Shown: positions 53,280-62,698 of the stretch, in pieces
Position numbering within the stretch: the stretch's first letter is position 1
How the letters are laid out: each line of letters starts with the position of its first letter
Assembly: GCA_905198865.1 (NCBI GenBank)
Contig: CAJKEB010000001.1
Coordinates: 1-64,000, forward strand
Direction: 5' to 3'
Length of the DNA: 64,000 bases
Source: an uncultured Eubacteriales bacterium
Lineage (GTDB): Bacteria > Bacillota > Clostridia > Monoglobales > Monoglobaceae
The notes under the pieces: generated by a model
What the model saw: the letters and a program-made list of their open reading frames with translations, nothing else
Told to the model about the DNA's origin: nothing
Databases searched by the model: none
Position numbers and translations under genes: made by a program

Positions 53280-54302
53280 ATGAAGTATGAAGAACTAAAC
53301 AGTAGAATAAAATCATATAATATACCTAAAGTCTTTTTCTTCTACGGAGACGAGAAGTTTTTGATTGATAACCGTGTTAAGGCATTGAAAAAACGTCTTG
53401 TTCCAGAAGATTTGGAAGCATTTAATTTTGTTAAGTTTGACGGAAAGAATGTAACTTTAGATGAAATCATTGATTCAGCTGAACAATATCCGCAGGCATC
53501 GGAGCGCAAGATGATTCTTGTAAAAAACTGCGGCTTGTTTGATAATGCTGCGTCTAAGAGCTTTAAGGAGCTTAAAGAGTTTATTAAGGATATTCCCGAT
53601 TATATTTGTCTTGTTTTCGTCGAGGATGAATTTGATAAAAAGCGTGAAAAGGTACTGAAATTTATCGAAGACGCAGGCGGTGGAGTGGTTAATTTTGAGT
53701 ATCTGCCCGTTAATAAACTGGAGATTTGGGCGGAAAAAAAGCTTGAGAAAGCCGGAAAATATATCATTGCAGCCGACTTAAGCTATTTGATCAGACTCAC
53801 CGGTGTTTCTATGGATAAAATAAGCAACAGCTGTGAAAAGCTGATATTATATCTTGGTGAGGCGCGTCATAAGGTTACCCGTGCTGATATAAATGCTGTT
53901 GTTGATGTCTCGGTCGAGGTTAAGGTATACGATATTTTCAGCAAGGATATAGTAAACAGCAGAGGAGAGAGGGCAAAGCGTCAGCTGAAGCAGTTAAAGA
54001 CTGAGAATCAGTCTGCGGTTATGGTTATGAGTATAATAATTGACCAGCTGTATGAGCTTTTGATGTGTAAACTGCTTAAGCAAGACGGCCTGGACGCACG
54101 TGAGATGCTTGAATACTATGACAGAAAACCGCCTATTTTTGCTGTAAATAATGCGATAGAAAACAGCAAAAGGTTTGGAGAAAAATATCTGAAACGAATG
54201 CTCGACAGGGGACTTAAATATTCTGTTGACATGAAAACCGGAAAAATTGCTCAATGGGACGCTGTTGAAATGTTTGTTTCCGAGCTTATTAAAAAGGATT
54301 GA
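53280..54302 (+). CDS. holA: DNA polymerase III subunit delta
   Basis: The clamp-loader delta subunit, 340 residues. Matches the HolA family: PKVFFFYGDEKFLID at the N-terminus, FNFVKFDGKN, and the helical C-terminal collar domain. Loads the beta sliding clamp with DnaX. Ribosome site is weak. Confidence 0.88.
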   Translation: MKYEELNSRIKSYNIPKVFFFYGDEKFLIDNRVKALKKRLVPEDLEAFNFVKFDGKNVTLDEIIDSAEQYPQASERKMILVKNCGLFDNAASKSFKELKEFIKDIPDYICLVFVEDEFDKKREKVLKFIEDAGGGVVNFEYLPVNKLEIWAEKKLEKAGKYIIAADLSYLIRLTGVSMDKISNSCEKLILYLGEARHKVTRADINAVVDVSVEVKVYDIFSKDIVNSRGERAKRQLKQLKTENQSAVMVMSIIIDQLYELLMCKLLKQDGLDAREMLEYYDRKPPIFAVNNAIENSKRFGEKYLKRMLDRGLKYSVDMKTGKIAQWDAVEMFVSELIKKD

Positions 54303-54385
54303 AAATAATTAATTTATATATGATTTATAATCTTGCATAAAATAACAAAATCAAATAAAACTTAAAAGTTATTTGGCAATAATAT

Positions 54386-54414
54386 TTGACAAATTGTTTA
54401 ATATGTGTTATTCT
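54386..54414 (+). promoter_or_regulatory. Promoter of the ECF sigma operon
   Basis: TTGACA, 17 bases, TATTCT with extended -10 (TGT). A sigma-A-type promoter; an autoregulatory ECF-type promoter was not identified. Confidence 0.6.
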
Positions 54415-54480
54415 AAAACATGGTATATGTCAAAATTATTAATTTGACCTGTTTGACTTAATACCACAGGAGGTGAGGGT

Positions 54481-55077
54481 TTGACAGACGAAAATAAGCT
54501 AATCAAAAAAGCGCAAAAAGGTGATGCTGACGCCTTTGAAAAAATCATTTCTGAGTATCAGAATGTTGTATACAGCATTGCGTATAGATACACGGACAAT
54601 GCTGAGGACGCAGCTGATATGTCTCAGGAGATATTTCTAAAGATGTTCAGAAACATAAATACTTTTCAGTTTAAGTCAAAGCTGTCAACCTGGATATATA
54701 GAGTTGCTACAAACACTTGTATTGATTTGGTAAAAAAGACCAAGAACGACAGAAATACATACTCTATTGACGACGGATATGAGAACTCAGACGGAGAGAC
54801 AAAGTACAATGAAATTGCCGATGATTCGTCTCAGCCTGATATTGCTGTTGAAAACGGCGAAATTAGAGACGTAATCAATATGGCAATATCCAGATTAAGC
54901 GATGACTATCGTTTGGTAATTATTCTGCGCGATATCCAAGGTCTGTCATATGATGAAATTTCTGAGATTGTCGGATGCTCTGTTGGAACCGTGAAATCCC
55001 GAATAAGCAGAGGCCGAAAAAATTTGCGTGAAATTTTATTTGAAGATAGGGAACTTTTTGAAAAGTATTACGTCTAA
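54481..55077 (+). CDS. ECF-type RNA polymerase sigma factor (SigW-like)
   Basis: 198 residues, starting at TTG with AGGAGGTGA upstream. Region 2 (about 25-90; YTDNAEDAADMSQEIFLKMF) and region 4 (about 130-180; LSDDYRLVIILRDIQGLSYDEIS and GTVKSRISRGRKNLRE) are clear. The acidic linker between them is typical. Followed by its probable anti-sigma factor. Confidence 0.92.
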   Translation: MTDENKLIKKAQKGDADAFEKIISEYQNVVYSIAYRYTDNAEDAADMSQEIFLKMFRNINTFQFKSKLSTWIYRVATNTCIDLVKKTKNDRNTYSIDDGYENSDGETKYNEIADDSSQPDIAVENGEIRDVINMAISRLSDDYRLVIILRDIQGLSYDEISEIVGCSVGTVKSRISRGRKNLREILFEDRELFEKYYV

Positions 55078-55175
55078 CCCAATGTAGACAGTAGTATTTT
55101 AATTACACAATATGTTGATTTTAAGATCTTCTTTTGTGTTTAGTGTGAAATTTGTATTTAGGAAGGAGGGGTACT

Positions 55176-57062
55176 ATGTCGGATTTTGAGAAAAATGACG
55201 AAATCAAACGTAAATACAGTGAAGTCTTGGATAGTATTGCTGACGATATCAATCAGATAAATTATAATGAATCAGCAAATCCCGAAGATATAGGCGTTAC
55301 TGACTTAGCTTCTGATGACTTTATTCAGTCGATAAGCGATGTTGATTTTGATAATCCCGATGAAGTATTAAACAGCGTTAATGCTTCAGATGATACCGGC
55401 GCTGCCCCATTATTTGATGATATGGTTTTCAGGAATGAGTTCAGAGCTGATAAATCTGACTTGAATAATCATTTGAGCAGTATGACTTTATCAGACGAAT
55501 TGACTGATGATATTCCTGATACTTTAACATGTGATGAGTGCAGAGATTTGCTTTATGATTATGTCTCTGAATTAACTGATGAGGTTGAGAGCAAAGCGAT
55601 CAATGTTCACTTGCGTAATTGTGAAATGTGCAGAGTTGAACTTGATGATATACGCGATATGATTGGCGTTATGAGCAGTTCGCAGCTTCCTGTGCCGCCG
55701 TTTAATTTAATGGACGGTATGCACGAGAAGCTCCTGTCGGTCGCTCCGGAGGTCAAAGCTGAATATCAGTCTTTAAGAGCGGACAGTTCTGTTTTAGATA
55801 AGGCAAAGAATGTACTTAATTATGCAAAAGATAAGACAGATTATTTTATCAGACATGCAAACTGGAAAGTGCTTGCCCCGGCGGCACTTAGTGCTGTTCT
55901 GGTCGTTGGAGTTGCTTCAAGCGGATTATATCAGGTGATGAAGTCTTCCGATGAGATCTATAACTTCTCTGATGATGCTGCTATTGCCGGGGCAAAGGCA
56001 ACGGCAAAGCCAAGTGCAAGCGGACTTGATGATTATGTAAAAGGCAATTCGAAAACATCTTCTGCACCTAAGAGTTCCGCTTCACCCAAAAATTCCGGTT
56101 CAAGCTCAAGTAATAGCGCTGTATCGCCGAAGGTTACGCCGAAGCCGTCTACTTCTTCAAGTTCAAGCAGTGGTTTGCCCGGAATCGGTTCATCAAATAG
56201 CGGTTCAAGCTCAAGCAGCTCGTCAAGCAAAACGTCAAGTAGTTCATCAAGTGGAACTTCAAGTACAAGTTCAAGATCTTCTTCGGCAAATAGGAGCTCA
56301 ACTTCAAGTACGAGCAGCTCTTCAAAAACTACTTCATCAACTTCTTCGACGAATAAGACTTCATCGCCTGCGCCTACATCTAAGCCGTATGTGACGCCAA
56401 ACATCATTTTACCGGATATAGGATCTGTTATGAGTAATAACAGCTCTTCAGGCGTTGTGATACCTGATAATCCTGCGCCTGATATATTTGATATAGGCAG
56501 TTATGATGCAAGCTCTGACAGCTCTAATGCAGGACGGACATCTGATAATCCGTCTGATACGCAAGGAGGCGGTGGCGGCGGAAATGCTAATGTTGCTCCT
56601 GCAATGACATCATCCGGCGGCGGCGAAGCAGCAAACTCAGCTGCTGAAGCACCAAAACCCACACAGAAGCCGGTTCCGACAGCTGTTCCTACCAAGGCGC
56701 CGGCTGCCGCAAAAGCTACTGAAAATCCTGCCGCAACACCAGTTGCCACTCATAATGTTAATCTTGACAGAAATGAGAAGGGTGAAACCGCTTTGTTTAC
56801 CGAGAAAGCATCGGAAATGCAGGACGCTTCTGTTGTAAGCTGCTCTGTAAGCAGTAATGAAGTCTATGATGAACTTATGAATTCATCAATGGCGGAGTGC
56901 TCAAAAATTGAAAGCAACGGTGATGTTATATTATATTTCACCGACAGTGAATTTGTCGAATTTACAAAGTTCTTAAAAGAGAATGATTTGGATTATACTT
57001 TGATGGTACTTGGGAAAAATGAAGATGTAAAAGTAATCTTGCATGGACCCGAAACAAAATAG
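55176..57062 (+). CDS. Large membrane anti-sigma factor with Ser-rich extracellular region
   Basis: 628 residues. Acidic cytoplasmic N-terminus (about 1-115), then a zinc-finger anti-sigma domain (about 117-165; CDECRDLLYDY and HLRNCEMCRVEL, i.e. H-x3-C-x2-C), a membrane helix (about 232-252; APAALSAVLVVGVASSGLY), a Ser/Pro/Ala-rich stretch (about 272-525) and a folded C-terminal region (about 525-628). ATG 55176 follows AAGGAGGGG. It presumably holds the preceding sigma factor and releases it upon an extracellular signal. No protease motif of its own. Confidence 0.8.
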   Translation: MSDFEKNDEIKRKYSEVLDSIADDINQINYNESANPEDIGVTDLASDDFIQSISDVDFDNPDEVLNSVNASDDTGAAPLFDDMVFRNEFRADKSDLNNHLSSMTLSDELTDDIPDTLTCDECRDLLYDYVSELTDEVESKAINVHLRNCEMCRVELDDIRDMIGVMSSSQLPVPPFNLMDGMHEKLLSVAPEVKAEYQSLRADSSVLDKAKNVLNYAKDKTDYFIRHANWKVLAPAALSAVLVVGVASSGLYQVMKSSDEIYNFSDDAAIAGAKATAKPSASGLDDYVKGNSKTSSAPKSSASPKNSGSSSSNSAVSPKVTPKPSTSSSSSSGLPGIGSSNSGSSSSSSSSKTSSSSSSGTSSTSSRSSSANRSSTSSTSSSSKTTSSTSSTNKTSSPAPTSKPYVTPNIILPDIGSVMSNNSSSGVVIPDNPAPDIFDIGSYDASSDSSNAGRTSDNPSDTQGGGGGGNANVAPAMTSSGGGEAANSAAEAPKPTQKPVPTAVPTKAPAAAKATENPAATPVATHNVNLDRNEKGETALFTEKASEMQDASVVSCSVSSNEVYDELMNSSMAECSKIESNGDVILYFTDSEFVEFTKFLKENDLDYTLMVLGKNEDVKVILHGPETK

Positions 57063-57088
57063 TGTGTAATCCGTTGTTTTGTTTTTTT

Positions 57089-57113
57089 AGGCGGAGCATT
57101 GCTCCGCCTTTTG
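57089..57113 (+). terminator. Terminator after the anti-sigma gene
   Basis: AGGCGGAGCA/TGCTCCGCCT with a one-base centre, followed by TTTTGATTT. Confidence 0.8.
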
Positions 57114-57147
57114 ATTTGTTATAATACTAAATCGGAGGCTTGTTAAA

Positions 57148-59772
57148 GTGGAAAAGAAAAAATTATTAATAATAGACGGAAACAGTATATTAAACCGTGC
57201 ATATTACGGTATACGTCCGCTAAGCGCTCCTGACGGAACGCCTACTAACGCTGTTTATGGTTTTTTGAATATTTTACTTAAATACCTTGAAGAGGATACG
57301 CCGGACTATTTGGGAGTCGCGTTTGACTTAAAGGCTCCAACTTTCAGGCATAATATGTATGCTGATTATAAGGCTCAAAGAAAGCCTGCGCCTGATGACT
57401 TTATAGTCCAGATACCGCTTATGAAAGAGGTTCTTGAGGCTATGGACTGTAAGTGTATTGAACTCGAAGGCTATGAGGCGGACGATATCATCGGTACCGT
57501 ATCAAAGATTTGCGATGATAATAATGTTGAGTGCAGTGTTCTTACCGGTGATAAGGATGATTTACAGCTTGCATCGGATAATACTACAATTAAGCTGGTT
57601 GTAACCCGCATGGGAAAGACCACAACAACTCCGTACAATTCAGACGCTGTTTTTGAAAAGTACGGTGTTACTCCGATTGAATATATAGATGTCAAAGGCC
57701 TGATGGGAGATCCGAGCGACAATATTCCGGGTGTCAAAGGTGTTGGAGAAAAGACTGCCTTTTCGCTGATTAAAAATTATAACAGCATTGAAAACATCTA
57801 CGACAAAATTGATGAAATAGATGTTACAAATTCTGTCAGAAATAAACTGAAGGCCGATAAGGATTCGGCGTTTATGAGCAAGAAGCTCGCGACTATCGTG
57901 AGAGATGTTCCGATAGAGTTCAGCTTTGAGGAATATGAGTACAAAAACCCGAATACAAGTAAGCTTGGTGAAATATTTGTCAGACTGAACTTTAAGTCGT
58001 TTTTGAAGAAACTTGATTTAAACAATGTTATTGAGGAGAAAAATATTGTTGAAACAATTGATGTGTCATGCAAATCGGTTTCTTCTGACGAGGCTCTTAA
58101 AATAATCGAAAACGCAGGACGTATGTATTACTGTCTTGACAGAGAACTTAAGAATATTTTCTTTTCAGTAAATGAAACCGAGCTCATGACATGCGAATGT
58201 AATAACAGCTTTTTAAAGAAAATCTTTGAAAATGAGAATATCTTAAAATACGGATTTGATATTAAGAATGATATTTTAAGCTTAAATAAAATAGGCGTCC
58301 AATATTTTGGGCTTGGTTTTGATGTTATGATTGCGGCATATATAAACAATCCGTCACGCACAAAATATGACATTGACGCTCTTTGCTTTGATTATCTGGG
58401 AATTAATTTCATGTCCAGAGATGATGACGTCGACAAACAAATCTCTATGGACGATGATGAATATGATGAGCCAAAAGAATATGCAAACGAATTGCTGGCA
58501 ATTATAAAACTTAAAGGTTTTTTTGAGAATGATATAAAACAAAATAATCAGGAGGAGCTGTTTTATAACATTGAAATGCCGCTTATTAAAGTTCTTGCCG
58601 ATATGCAGATTCAGGGTGTGTATGTAGATAAAAATGAACTTGAAAAGTTCGGTGAAAGTCTGAAGAGCAGAATTGCGGAAATAACAGAACTAATATATGA
58701 GGAGGCAGGCGATGAGTTTAATATAAATTCTCCGCAGCAGCTTGGTAAGATATTATTTGAAAATCTCGAATTGCCGCATGGAAAAAAGACCAAAAGGGGA
58801 TATTCCACAAGTGTTGATGTATTGAATAAGCTAATCGGCTTTCACCCTATTATTGAACACATAATGGAATACAGGGTTTTGACAAAGCTTAACTCAACGT
58901 ATGTTGACGGACTTTTAGCGGTAATTAACCCTGAAACCGGCCGTATACATTCCAACTTTAATCAAACAGTAACCGCCACCGGCCGAATCAGCAGCACAGA
59001 GCCTAATCTTCAGAATATTCCGGTCAGAACCGAGCTCGGTCGTGAACTGCGCAGAATGTTTGTTGCGGGAAGCGATGATGAAATCCTTGTAGACGCGGAC
59101 TATTCTCAGATTGAACTCAGAGTTCTTGCGGCGATTTCGGGCGATGACAATATGTGCGAGGCGTTCAGAGAAAACCAGGATATTCATCGCCGTACCGCAT
59201 CGCAGGTTTTCGGAGTTCCTTTTGACGAAGTCAGTCCTGTTATGCGTACCCGCGCAAAGGCTGTTAATTTCGGTATTGTGTATGGTATAGGAGCATACTC
59301 CTTAGCTCAGGATCTAAAAATTACGCGCAAAGAAGCAGATGATTATATCAAGGGCTATTTAAAGCATTATCCAAAGGTTGATAAATACATGAAGGATATA
59401 GTTGAACAAGCCCGCAGAGACGGATATGTTTCAACTTTGTACAACAGACGCCGCTATTTGCCCGAGCTTAAAGCCTCAAATAAAGTTACACAGGCGTTTG
59501 GTGAAAGGGTTGCGCGAAATGCACCTATTCAGGGAACCGCGGCAGATATAATAAAGATTGCAATGGTTAATGTTTATAAAAGGCTCAAAAAAGAGGGTCT
59601 TAAATCAAAACTTATTCTTCAGGTACACGACGAACTTATTGTTGAAGCTAAAAAAGACGAGAAGGAAGCGGTTGAGAAAATTATTCGCGAAGAAATGCAG
59701 AATGCTGTCACGCTCAGCGTTCCGCTGCCGGTTGACCTAAATTCGGGGCATAGCTGGTATGATACCAAGTAG
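57148..59772 (+). CDS. polA: DNA polymerase I
   Basis: 874 residues, starting at GTG with CGGAGG upstream. The 5'-nuclease domain (about 1-290; LLIIDGNSILNRAYYG) is complete. The proofreading-like domain (about 300-490) lacks the usual acidic DxE and other catalytic residues (YYCLDREL, YGFDIKNDI). The polymerase domain has motif A DADYSQIELR, motif B RTRAKAVNFGIVYG and motif C QVHDELIVE. So nick translation and gap filling, probably without 3'-5' proofreading, as in many Firmicutes. Confidence 0.96.
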   Translation: MEKKKLLIIDGNSILNRAYYGIRPLSAPDGTPTNAVYGFLNILLKYLEEDTPDYLGVAFDLKAPTFRHNMYADYKAQRKPAPDDFIVQIPLMKEVLEAMDCKCIELEGYEADDIIGTVSKICDDNNVECSVLTGDKDDLQLASDNTTIKLVVTRMGKTTTTPYNSDAVFEKYGVTPIEYIDVKGLMGDPSDNIPGVKGVGEKTAFSLIKNYNSIENIYDKIDEIDVTNSVRNKLKADKDSAFMSKKLATIVRDVPIEFSFEEYEYKNPNTSKLGEIFVRLNFKSFLKKLDLNNVIEEKNIVETIDVSCKSVSSDEALKIIENAGRMYYCLDRELKNIFFSVNETELMTCECNNSFLKKIFENENILKYGFDIKNDILSLNKIGVQYFGLGFDVMIAAYINNPSRTKYDIDALCFDYLGINFMSRDDDVDKQISMDDDEYDEPKEYANELLAIIKLKGFFENDIKQNNQEELFYNIEMPLIKVLADMQIQGVYVDKNELEKFGESLKSRIAEITELIYEEAGDEFNINSPQQLGKILFENLELPHGKKTKRGYSTSVDVLNKLIGFHPIIEHIMEYRVLTKLNSTYVDGLLAVINPETGRIHSNFNQTVTATGRISSTEPNLQNIPVRTELGRELRRMFVAGSDDEILVDADYSQIELRVLAAISGDDNMCEAFRENQDIHRRTASQVFGVPFDEVSPVMRTRAKAVNFGIVYGIGAYSLAQDLKITRKEADDYIKGYLKHYPKVDKYMKDIVEQARRDGYVSTLYNRRRYLPELKASNKVTQAFGERVARNAPIQGTAADIIKIAMVNVYKRLKKEGLKSKLILQVHDELIVEAKKDEKEAVEKIIREEMQNAVTLSVPLPVDLNSGHSWYDTK

Positions 59773-59832
59773 ATTTCTGTGTGACATATTTATTATAATT
59801 ATGTTATTAATTATTAACAGCGCATAAAAGTC

Positions 59833-59862
59833 TTGAAAAGAATATAATTTCTGTGGTATAAT
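59833..59862 (+). promoter_or_regulatory. coaE promoter
   Basis: TTGAAA, 18 bases, TATAAT (59857-59862) with extended -10 (TGG). Confidence 0.65.
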
Positions 59863-59903
59863 TTAAAAATAATAAATTCGTTTCAATTAGTATAAGGATT
59901 GGA

Positions 59904-60536
59904 TTGATTAAAGTGTGTATACCACATTGCAGAAGGATTAAGATAATTGGACTTACAGGTGGTATTGGCTCCGGAAAAAGTACGGCTGCAAATCTTTTTG
60001 AAGATATGGGCGCTTATGTTATCGATGCGGACAAAATTGCGCATGATATAATGGATCCCGGTATGTCGGCATATAAGGAGGCAGCAGATGCTTTTGGCTA
60101 TGAAGTTTTAAATCCGGACAAAAGCATTAACCGAAAGTCATTGGCAAAAATAGTGTTTAATGATAAGTCTGCCCTTGAGCAGCTGAACAGCATAACACAC
60201 AAATACATTTTTGCTGAAATAGAGAATAAAATAAATTACTGCATAAAAAAGCATGAACATGAAATAATCATACTTGACGTGCCGTTATTGTTTAATTCTG
60301 ATTTTCCTTTTTCGTGCGACAGAAGCATTGCTGTTGTCGCTGACAAAGCCGTGAGAATTAAGCGCACAGTTAACAGAGATAATTGCACCGCAGCACAGGT
60401 TGAGGAACGAATGAAAAACCAATTAAGCGATGAACGCTTGACAGAGCTTGCGGATTATATTATTAATAACAGTTCTGATTTAACGGCATTGCATGACAGG
60501 GTAAAAATCGTTTATAATGATATTATAAAGATTTAA
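59904..60536 (+). CDS. coaE: Dephospho-CoA kinase
   Basis: The last step of CoA synthesis. P-loop GLTGGIGSGKSTAANLF (about 15-31), then VIDADKIAHDI and ILDVPLLFNS. 210 residues. Start set at TTG 59904 (AAGGA 5 bases upstream); GTG 59913 is an alternative. Complements coaBC elsewhere in the window. Confidence 0.92.
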   Translation: MIKVCIPHCRRIKIIGLTGGIGSGKSTAANLFEDMGAYVIDADKIAHDIMDPGMSAYKEAADAFGYEVLNPDKSINRKSLAKIVFNDKSALEQLNSITHKYIFAEIENKINYCIKKHEHEIIILDVPLLFNSDFPFSCDRSIAVVADKAVRIKRTVNRDNCTAAQVEERMKNQLSDERLTELADYIINNSSDLTALHDRVKIVYNDIIKI

Positions 60537-60576
60537 CCATAATTTTTATCTGAGGATTCGGGGTGGTATGGCATAA

Positions 60577-61221
60577 ATGAGAAAATCAGAAAGAAGACGC
60601 AGAACTAACAGAAGCAGAAGAAAAAATAAAGGCTGCGGCGTATTTACCTTTTTTGCGGTTGTGATTTTGATTATTTTAATCATTTTGCTGTTCCGAAGCT
60701 GCGCAATTAGATTGAGCCACTCCCTTAACGGTATTAATGATAATTTACTTAAACAGCAGTATCCGATAAAGTATGAAAATCTAGTTGAAAAATATGCAAA
60801 AAAATACGACCTTGATAAGTACCTTGTTTATGCTGTTATTAAAACCGAAAGTAAGTTTGACCAGTATGCTGTTTCAAATGCAGGCGCATACGGACTGATG
60901 CAGCTCCAGACAGAAACAGCGTCTGATTGTGCAAGAAAACTCGATATGGATATAGACTTACCTGATGATTTGTATGTGCCGGATATCAATATACATTTGG
61001 GTACATACTACTTATCCTGGTTATTGGATAAGTACGATGACGATATCGAGCTTGCTATTGCAGCATATAACGGCGGCATAGGCAATGTTGACAGCTGGCT
61101 TAATGATGACAGATATTCTGACGGAAACGGTGGATTAAAGGATATACCGTTTGGTGAAACAGAGAATTACGTAACAGGTGTTGCGGCTTCGTACGAGAAA
61201 TATAAAGAGATATATAAATAG
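60577..61221 (+). CDS. Membrane-anchored lytic transglycosylase (SLT family)
   Basis: 214 residues: a highly basic N-terminus, one membrane helix (about 22-44), then a soluble lytic transglycosylase domain (about 60-214). Catalytic Glu in AVIKTESKFDQ, then GAYGLMQL, AAYNGGIGNV and ETENYV. It cleaves the glycan strand of peptidoglycan outside the cell. Follows coaE by 40 bases, a frequent Clostridia pairing. Confidence 0.88.
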   Translation: MRKSERRRRTNRSRRKNKGCGVFTFFAVVILIILIILLFRSCAIRLSHSLNGINDNLLKQQYPIKYENLVEKYAKKYDLDKYLVYAVIKTESKFDQYAVSNAGAYGLMQLQTETASDCARKLDMDIDLPDDLYVPDINIHLGTYYLSWLLDKYDDDIELAIAAYNGGIGNVDSWLNDDRYSDGNGGLKDIPFGETENYVTGVAASYEKYKEIYK

Positions 61222-61247
61222 TGATATAAAAACAGGAGGTATGTGCT

Positions 61248-62636
61248 ATGAGTAATTTAACTTTTGATAATCATAACAGATTTTCAGAAATCAGTGAGAC
61301 AGATAAGAAGAATATGTATGCTTTTTGTGATGAGTACAGAAAGTTTATTGACAGAGCAAAGACTGAGCGTGAATTCACATTGGAAGCAAGTAAGCTTCTT
61401 GAAGACAACGGATTTGTTGAGCTTAGTTCAAAGGATACACTTAAGAGAGGCGATAAGGTATATACCATTAACAGAGGCAAAGGCGTTATAGCTGCTGTAA
61501 TCGGCAGTGAGGAATTCAGCAGCGGTGTTTCAATCGTTGGTTCTCATATTGATTCGCCGAGACTTGATTTAAAGCCAAATCCTGTTTACGAAGATAATCA
61601 TTTCGCGTATTTTAAGACGCATTACTACGGCGGTATAAAGAAGTATCAGTGGACTACAATTCCGCTTGCACTGCACGGCGTTGCAACACTTCAGGACGGA
61701 ACCCAGATTAAGATTTCAATCGGTGAAGACGATAACGATCCTACCTTTGTTATTTCGGATTTATTGCCGCACTTTGCCAGAAAGCAAATGGAAAAGAAGC
61801 TTTCAGAAGCGATTGATGCCGAGAGTCTGAATATTATTATCGGCAACGAGGAGGCTGCTGATTGCGGTGATTCAAGCGAAAAAGTAAAGTATAATGTTTT
61901 AAAGCTGCTTAATGAAAAATATGATATATGCGAGGAGGATTTTGTCAGTGCTGAAATAGAAGCTGTTCCGGCGTTTAAGGCAAAGGATTTAGGCTTTGAC
62001 AGAAGTATGGTTGCGGCGTACGGTCATGACGACAGAGTTTGCGCCTATGACGCTCTCAGAGCTGTTATTGATATTAAAAATCCTAAGAAAACGGCAATCT
62101 GCCTTCTTGTTGATAAAGAGGAGATAGGCAGTGTCGGAAATACAGGTATGAGGTCAAGGCATTTTGAGAACATTCTTGCAAAGATGATTTCAAAAACTGT
62201 TGATACGTATAATGATTTAATGCTGAGAGAAACGATTTCAAATTCAATTTGTTTTTCTGCCGATGTTTGCGCAGCATTTGATCCGAATTTCCCCGAGGTA
62301 AGCGATAAGCGCAATGTCGCTGTTCTAAACGGCGGTATCGGCGTAGTCAAGTACAGCGGTTCAGGCGGTAAAAGCGGCGCAAGTGACGCCAGCGCAGAGC
62401 TCATGGCTAATGTCAGAAAAATATTTAATGACGCCGGAGTTATGTGGCAGGCAGCGGAGCTTGGCAAGGTTGATGCAGGCGGCGGCGGAACGATCGCCGG
62501 ATTTGTTGCCAATCTTGACATGGAAGTTGTAGATATAGGCGTGCCGCTTCTTTCAATGCATGCGCCCTATGAGGTTGCCGGCAAGCTTGATATATTTATG
62601 GGATATAAGTGCTATAAAGCATTCTTTGAAAGATAA
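61248..62636 (+). CDS. apeB: M18 family aminopeptidase
   Basis: 462 residues, metal-dependent aminopeptidase. Ligands are visible: GSHIDSPRLDLKPNP (His, Asp), YGHDDRVCAYDAL (Asp), DKEEIGSVGNTGMRS (Glu pair), SADVCAAFDPNFPE (Asp), and the late LSMHAPYEVAG (His). AGGAGG upstream. Cytoplasmic peptide turnover. Confidence 0.92.
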   Translation: MSNLTFDNHNRFSEISETDKKNMYAFCDEYRKFIDRAKTEREFTLEASKLLEDNGFVELSSKDTLKRGDKVYTINRGKGVIAAVIGSEEFSSGVSIVGSHIDSPRLDLKPNPVYEDNHFAYFKTHYYGGIKKYQWTTIPLALHGVATLQDGTQIKISIGEDDNDPTFVISDLLPHFARKQMEKKLSEAIDAESLNIIIGNEEAADCGDSSEKVKYNVLKLLNEKYDICEEDFVSAEIEAVPAFKAKDLGFDRSMVAAYGHDDRVCAYDALRAVIDIKNPKKTAICLLVDKEEIGSVGNTGMRSRHFENILAKMISKTVDTYNDLMLRETISNSICFSADVCAAFDPNFPEVSDKRNVAVLNGGIGVVKYSGSGGKSGASDASAELMANVRKIFNDAGVMWQAAELGKVDAGGGGTIAGFVANLDMEVVDIGVPLLSMHAPYEVAGKLDIFMGYKCYKAFFER

Positions 62637-62642
62637 TCGTGC

Positions 62643-62668
62643 AGGCGGATGAAAATTCCGCCTTTTTG
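62643..62668 (+). terminator. Terminator after the M18 gene
   Basis: A 7-bp stem AGGCGGA/TCCGCCT (62643-62649 with 62657-62663) followed by TTTTGTA. Confidence 0.75.
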
Positions 62669-62698
62669 TATTAGAATTATATTGTTTAGAGGTGGATT

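Noticed and set aside
56090..56380. CRISPR or satellite array
   Set aside because: The short repeats are Ser codons in one open frame, with no regular spacers.
58050..58560. Proofreading exonuclease in DNA polymerase I
   Set aside because: The expected acidic catalytic residues are not present in this region.
62045..62521. 158-codon minus-strand frame inside the M18 gene
   Set aside because: Antisense shadow; no start site or known domain.
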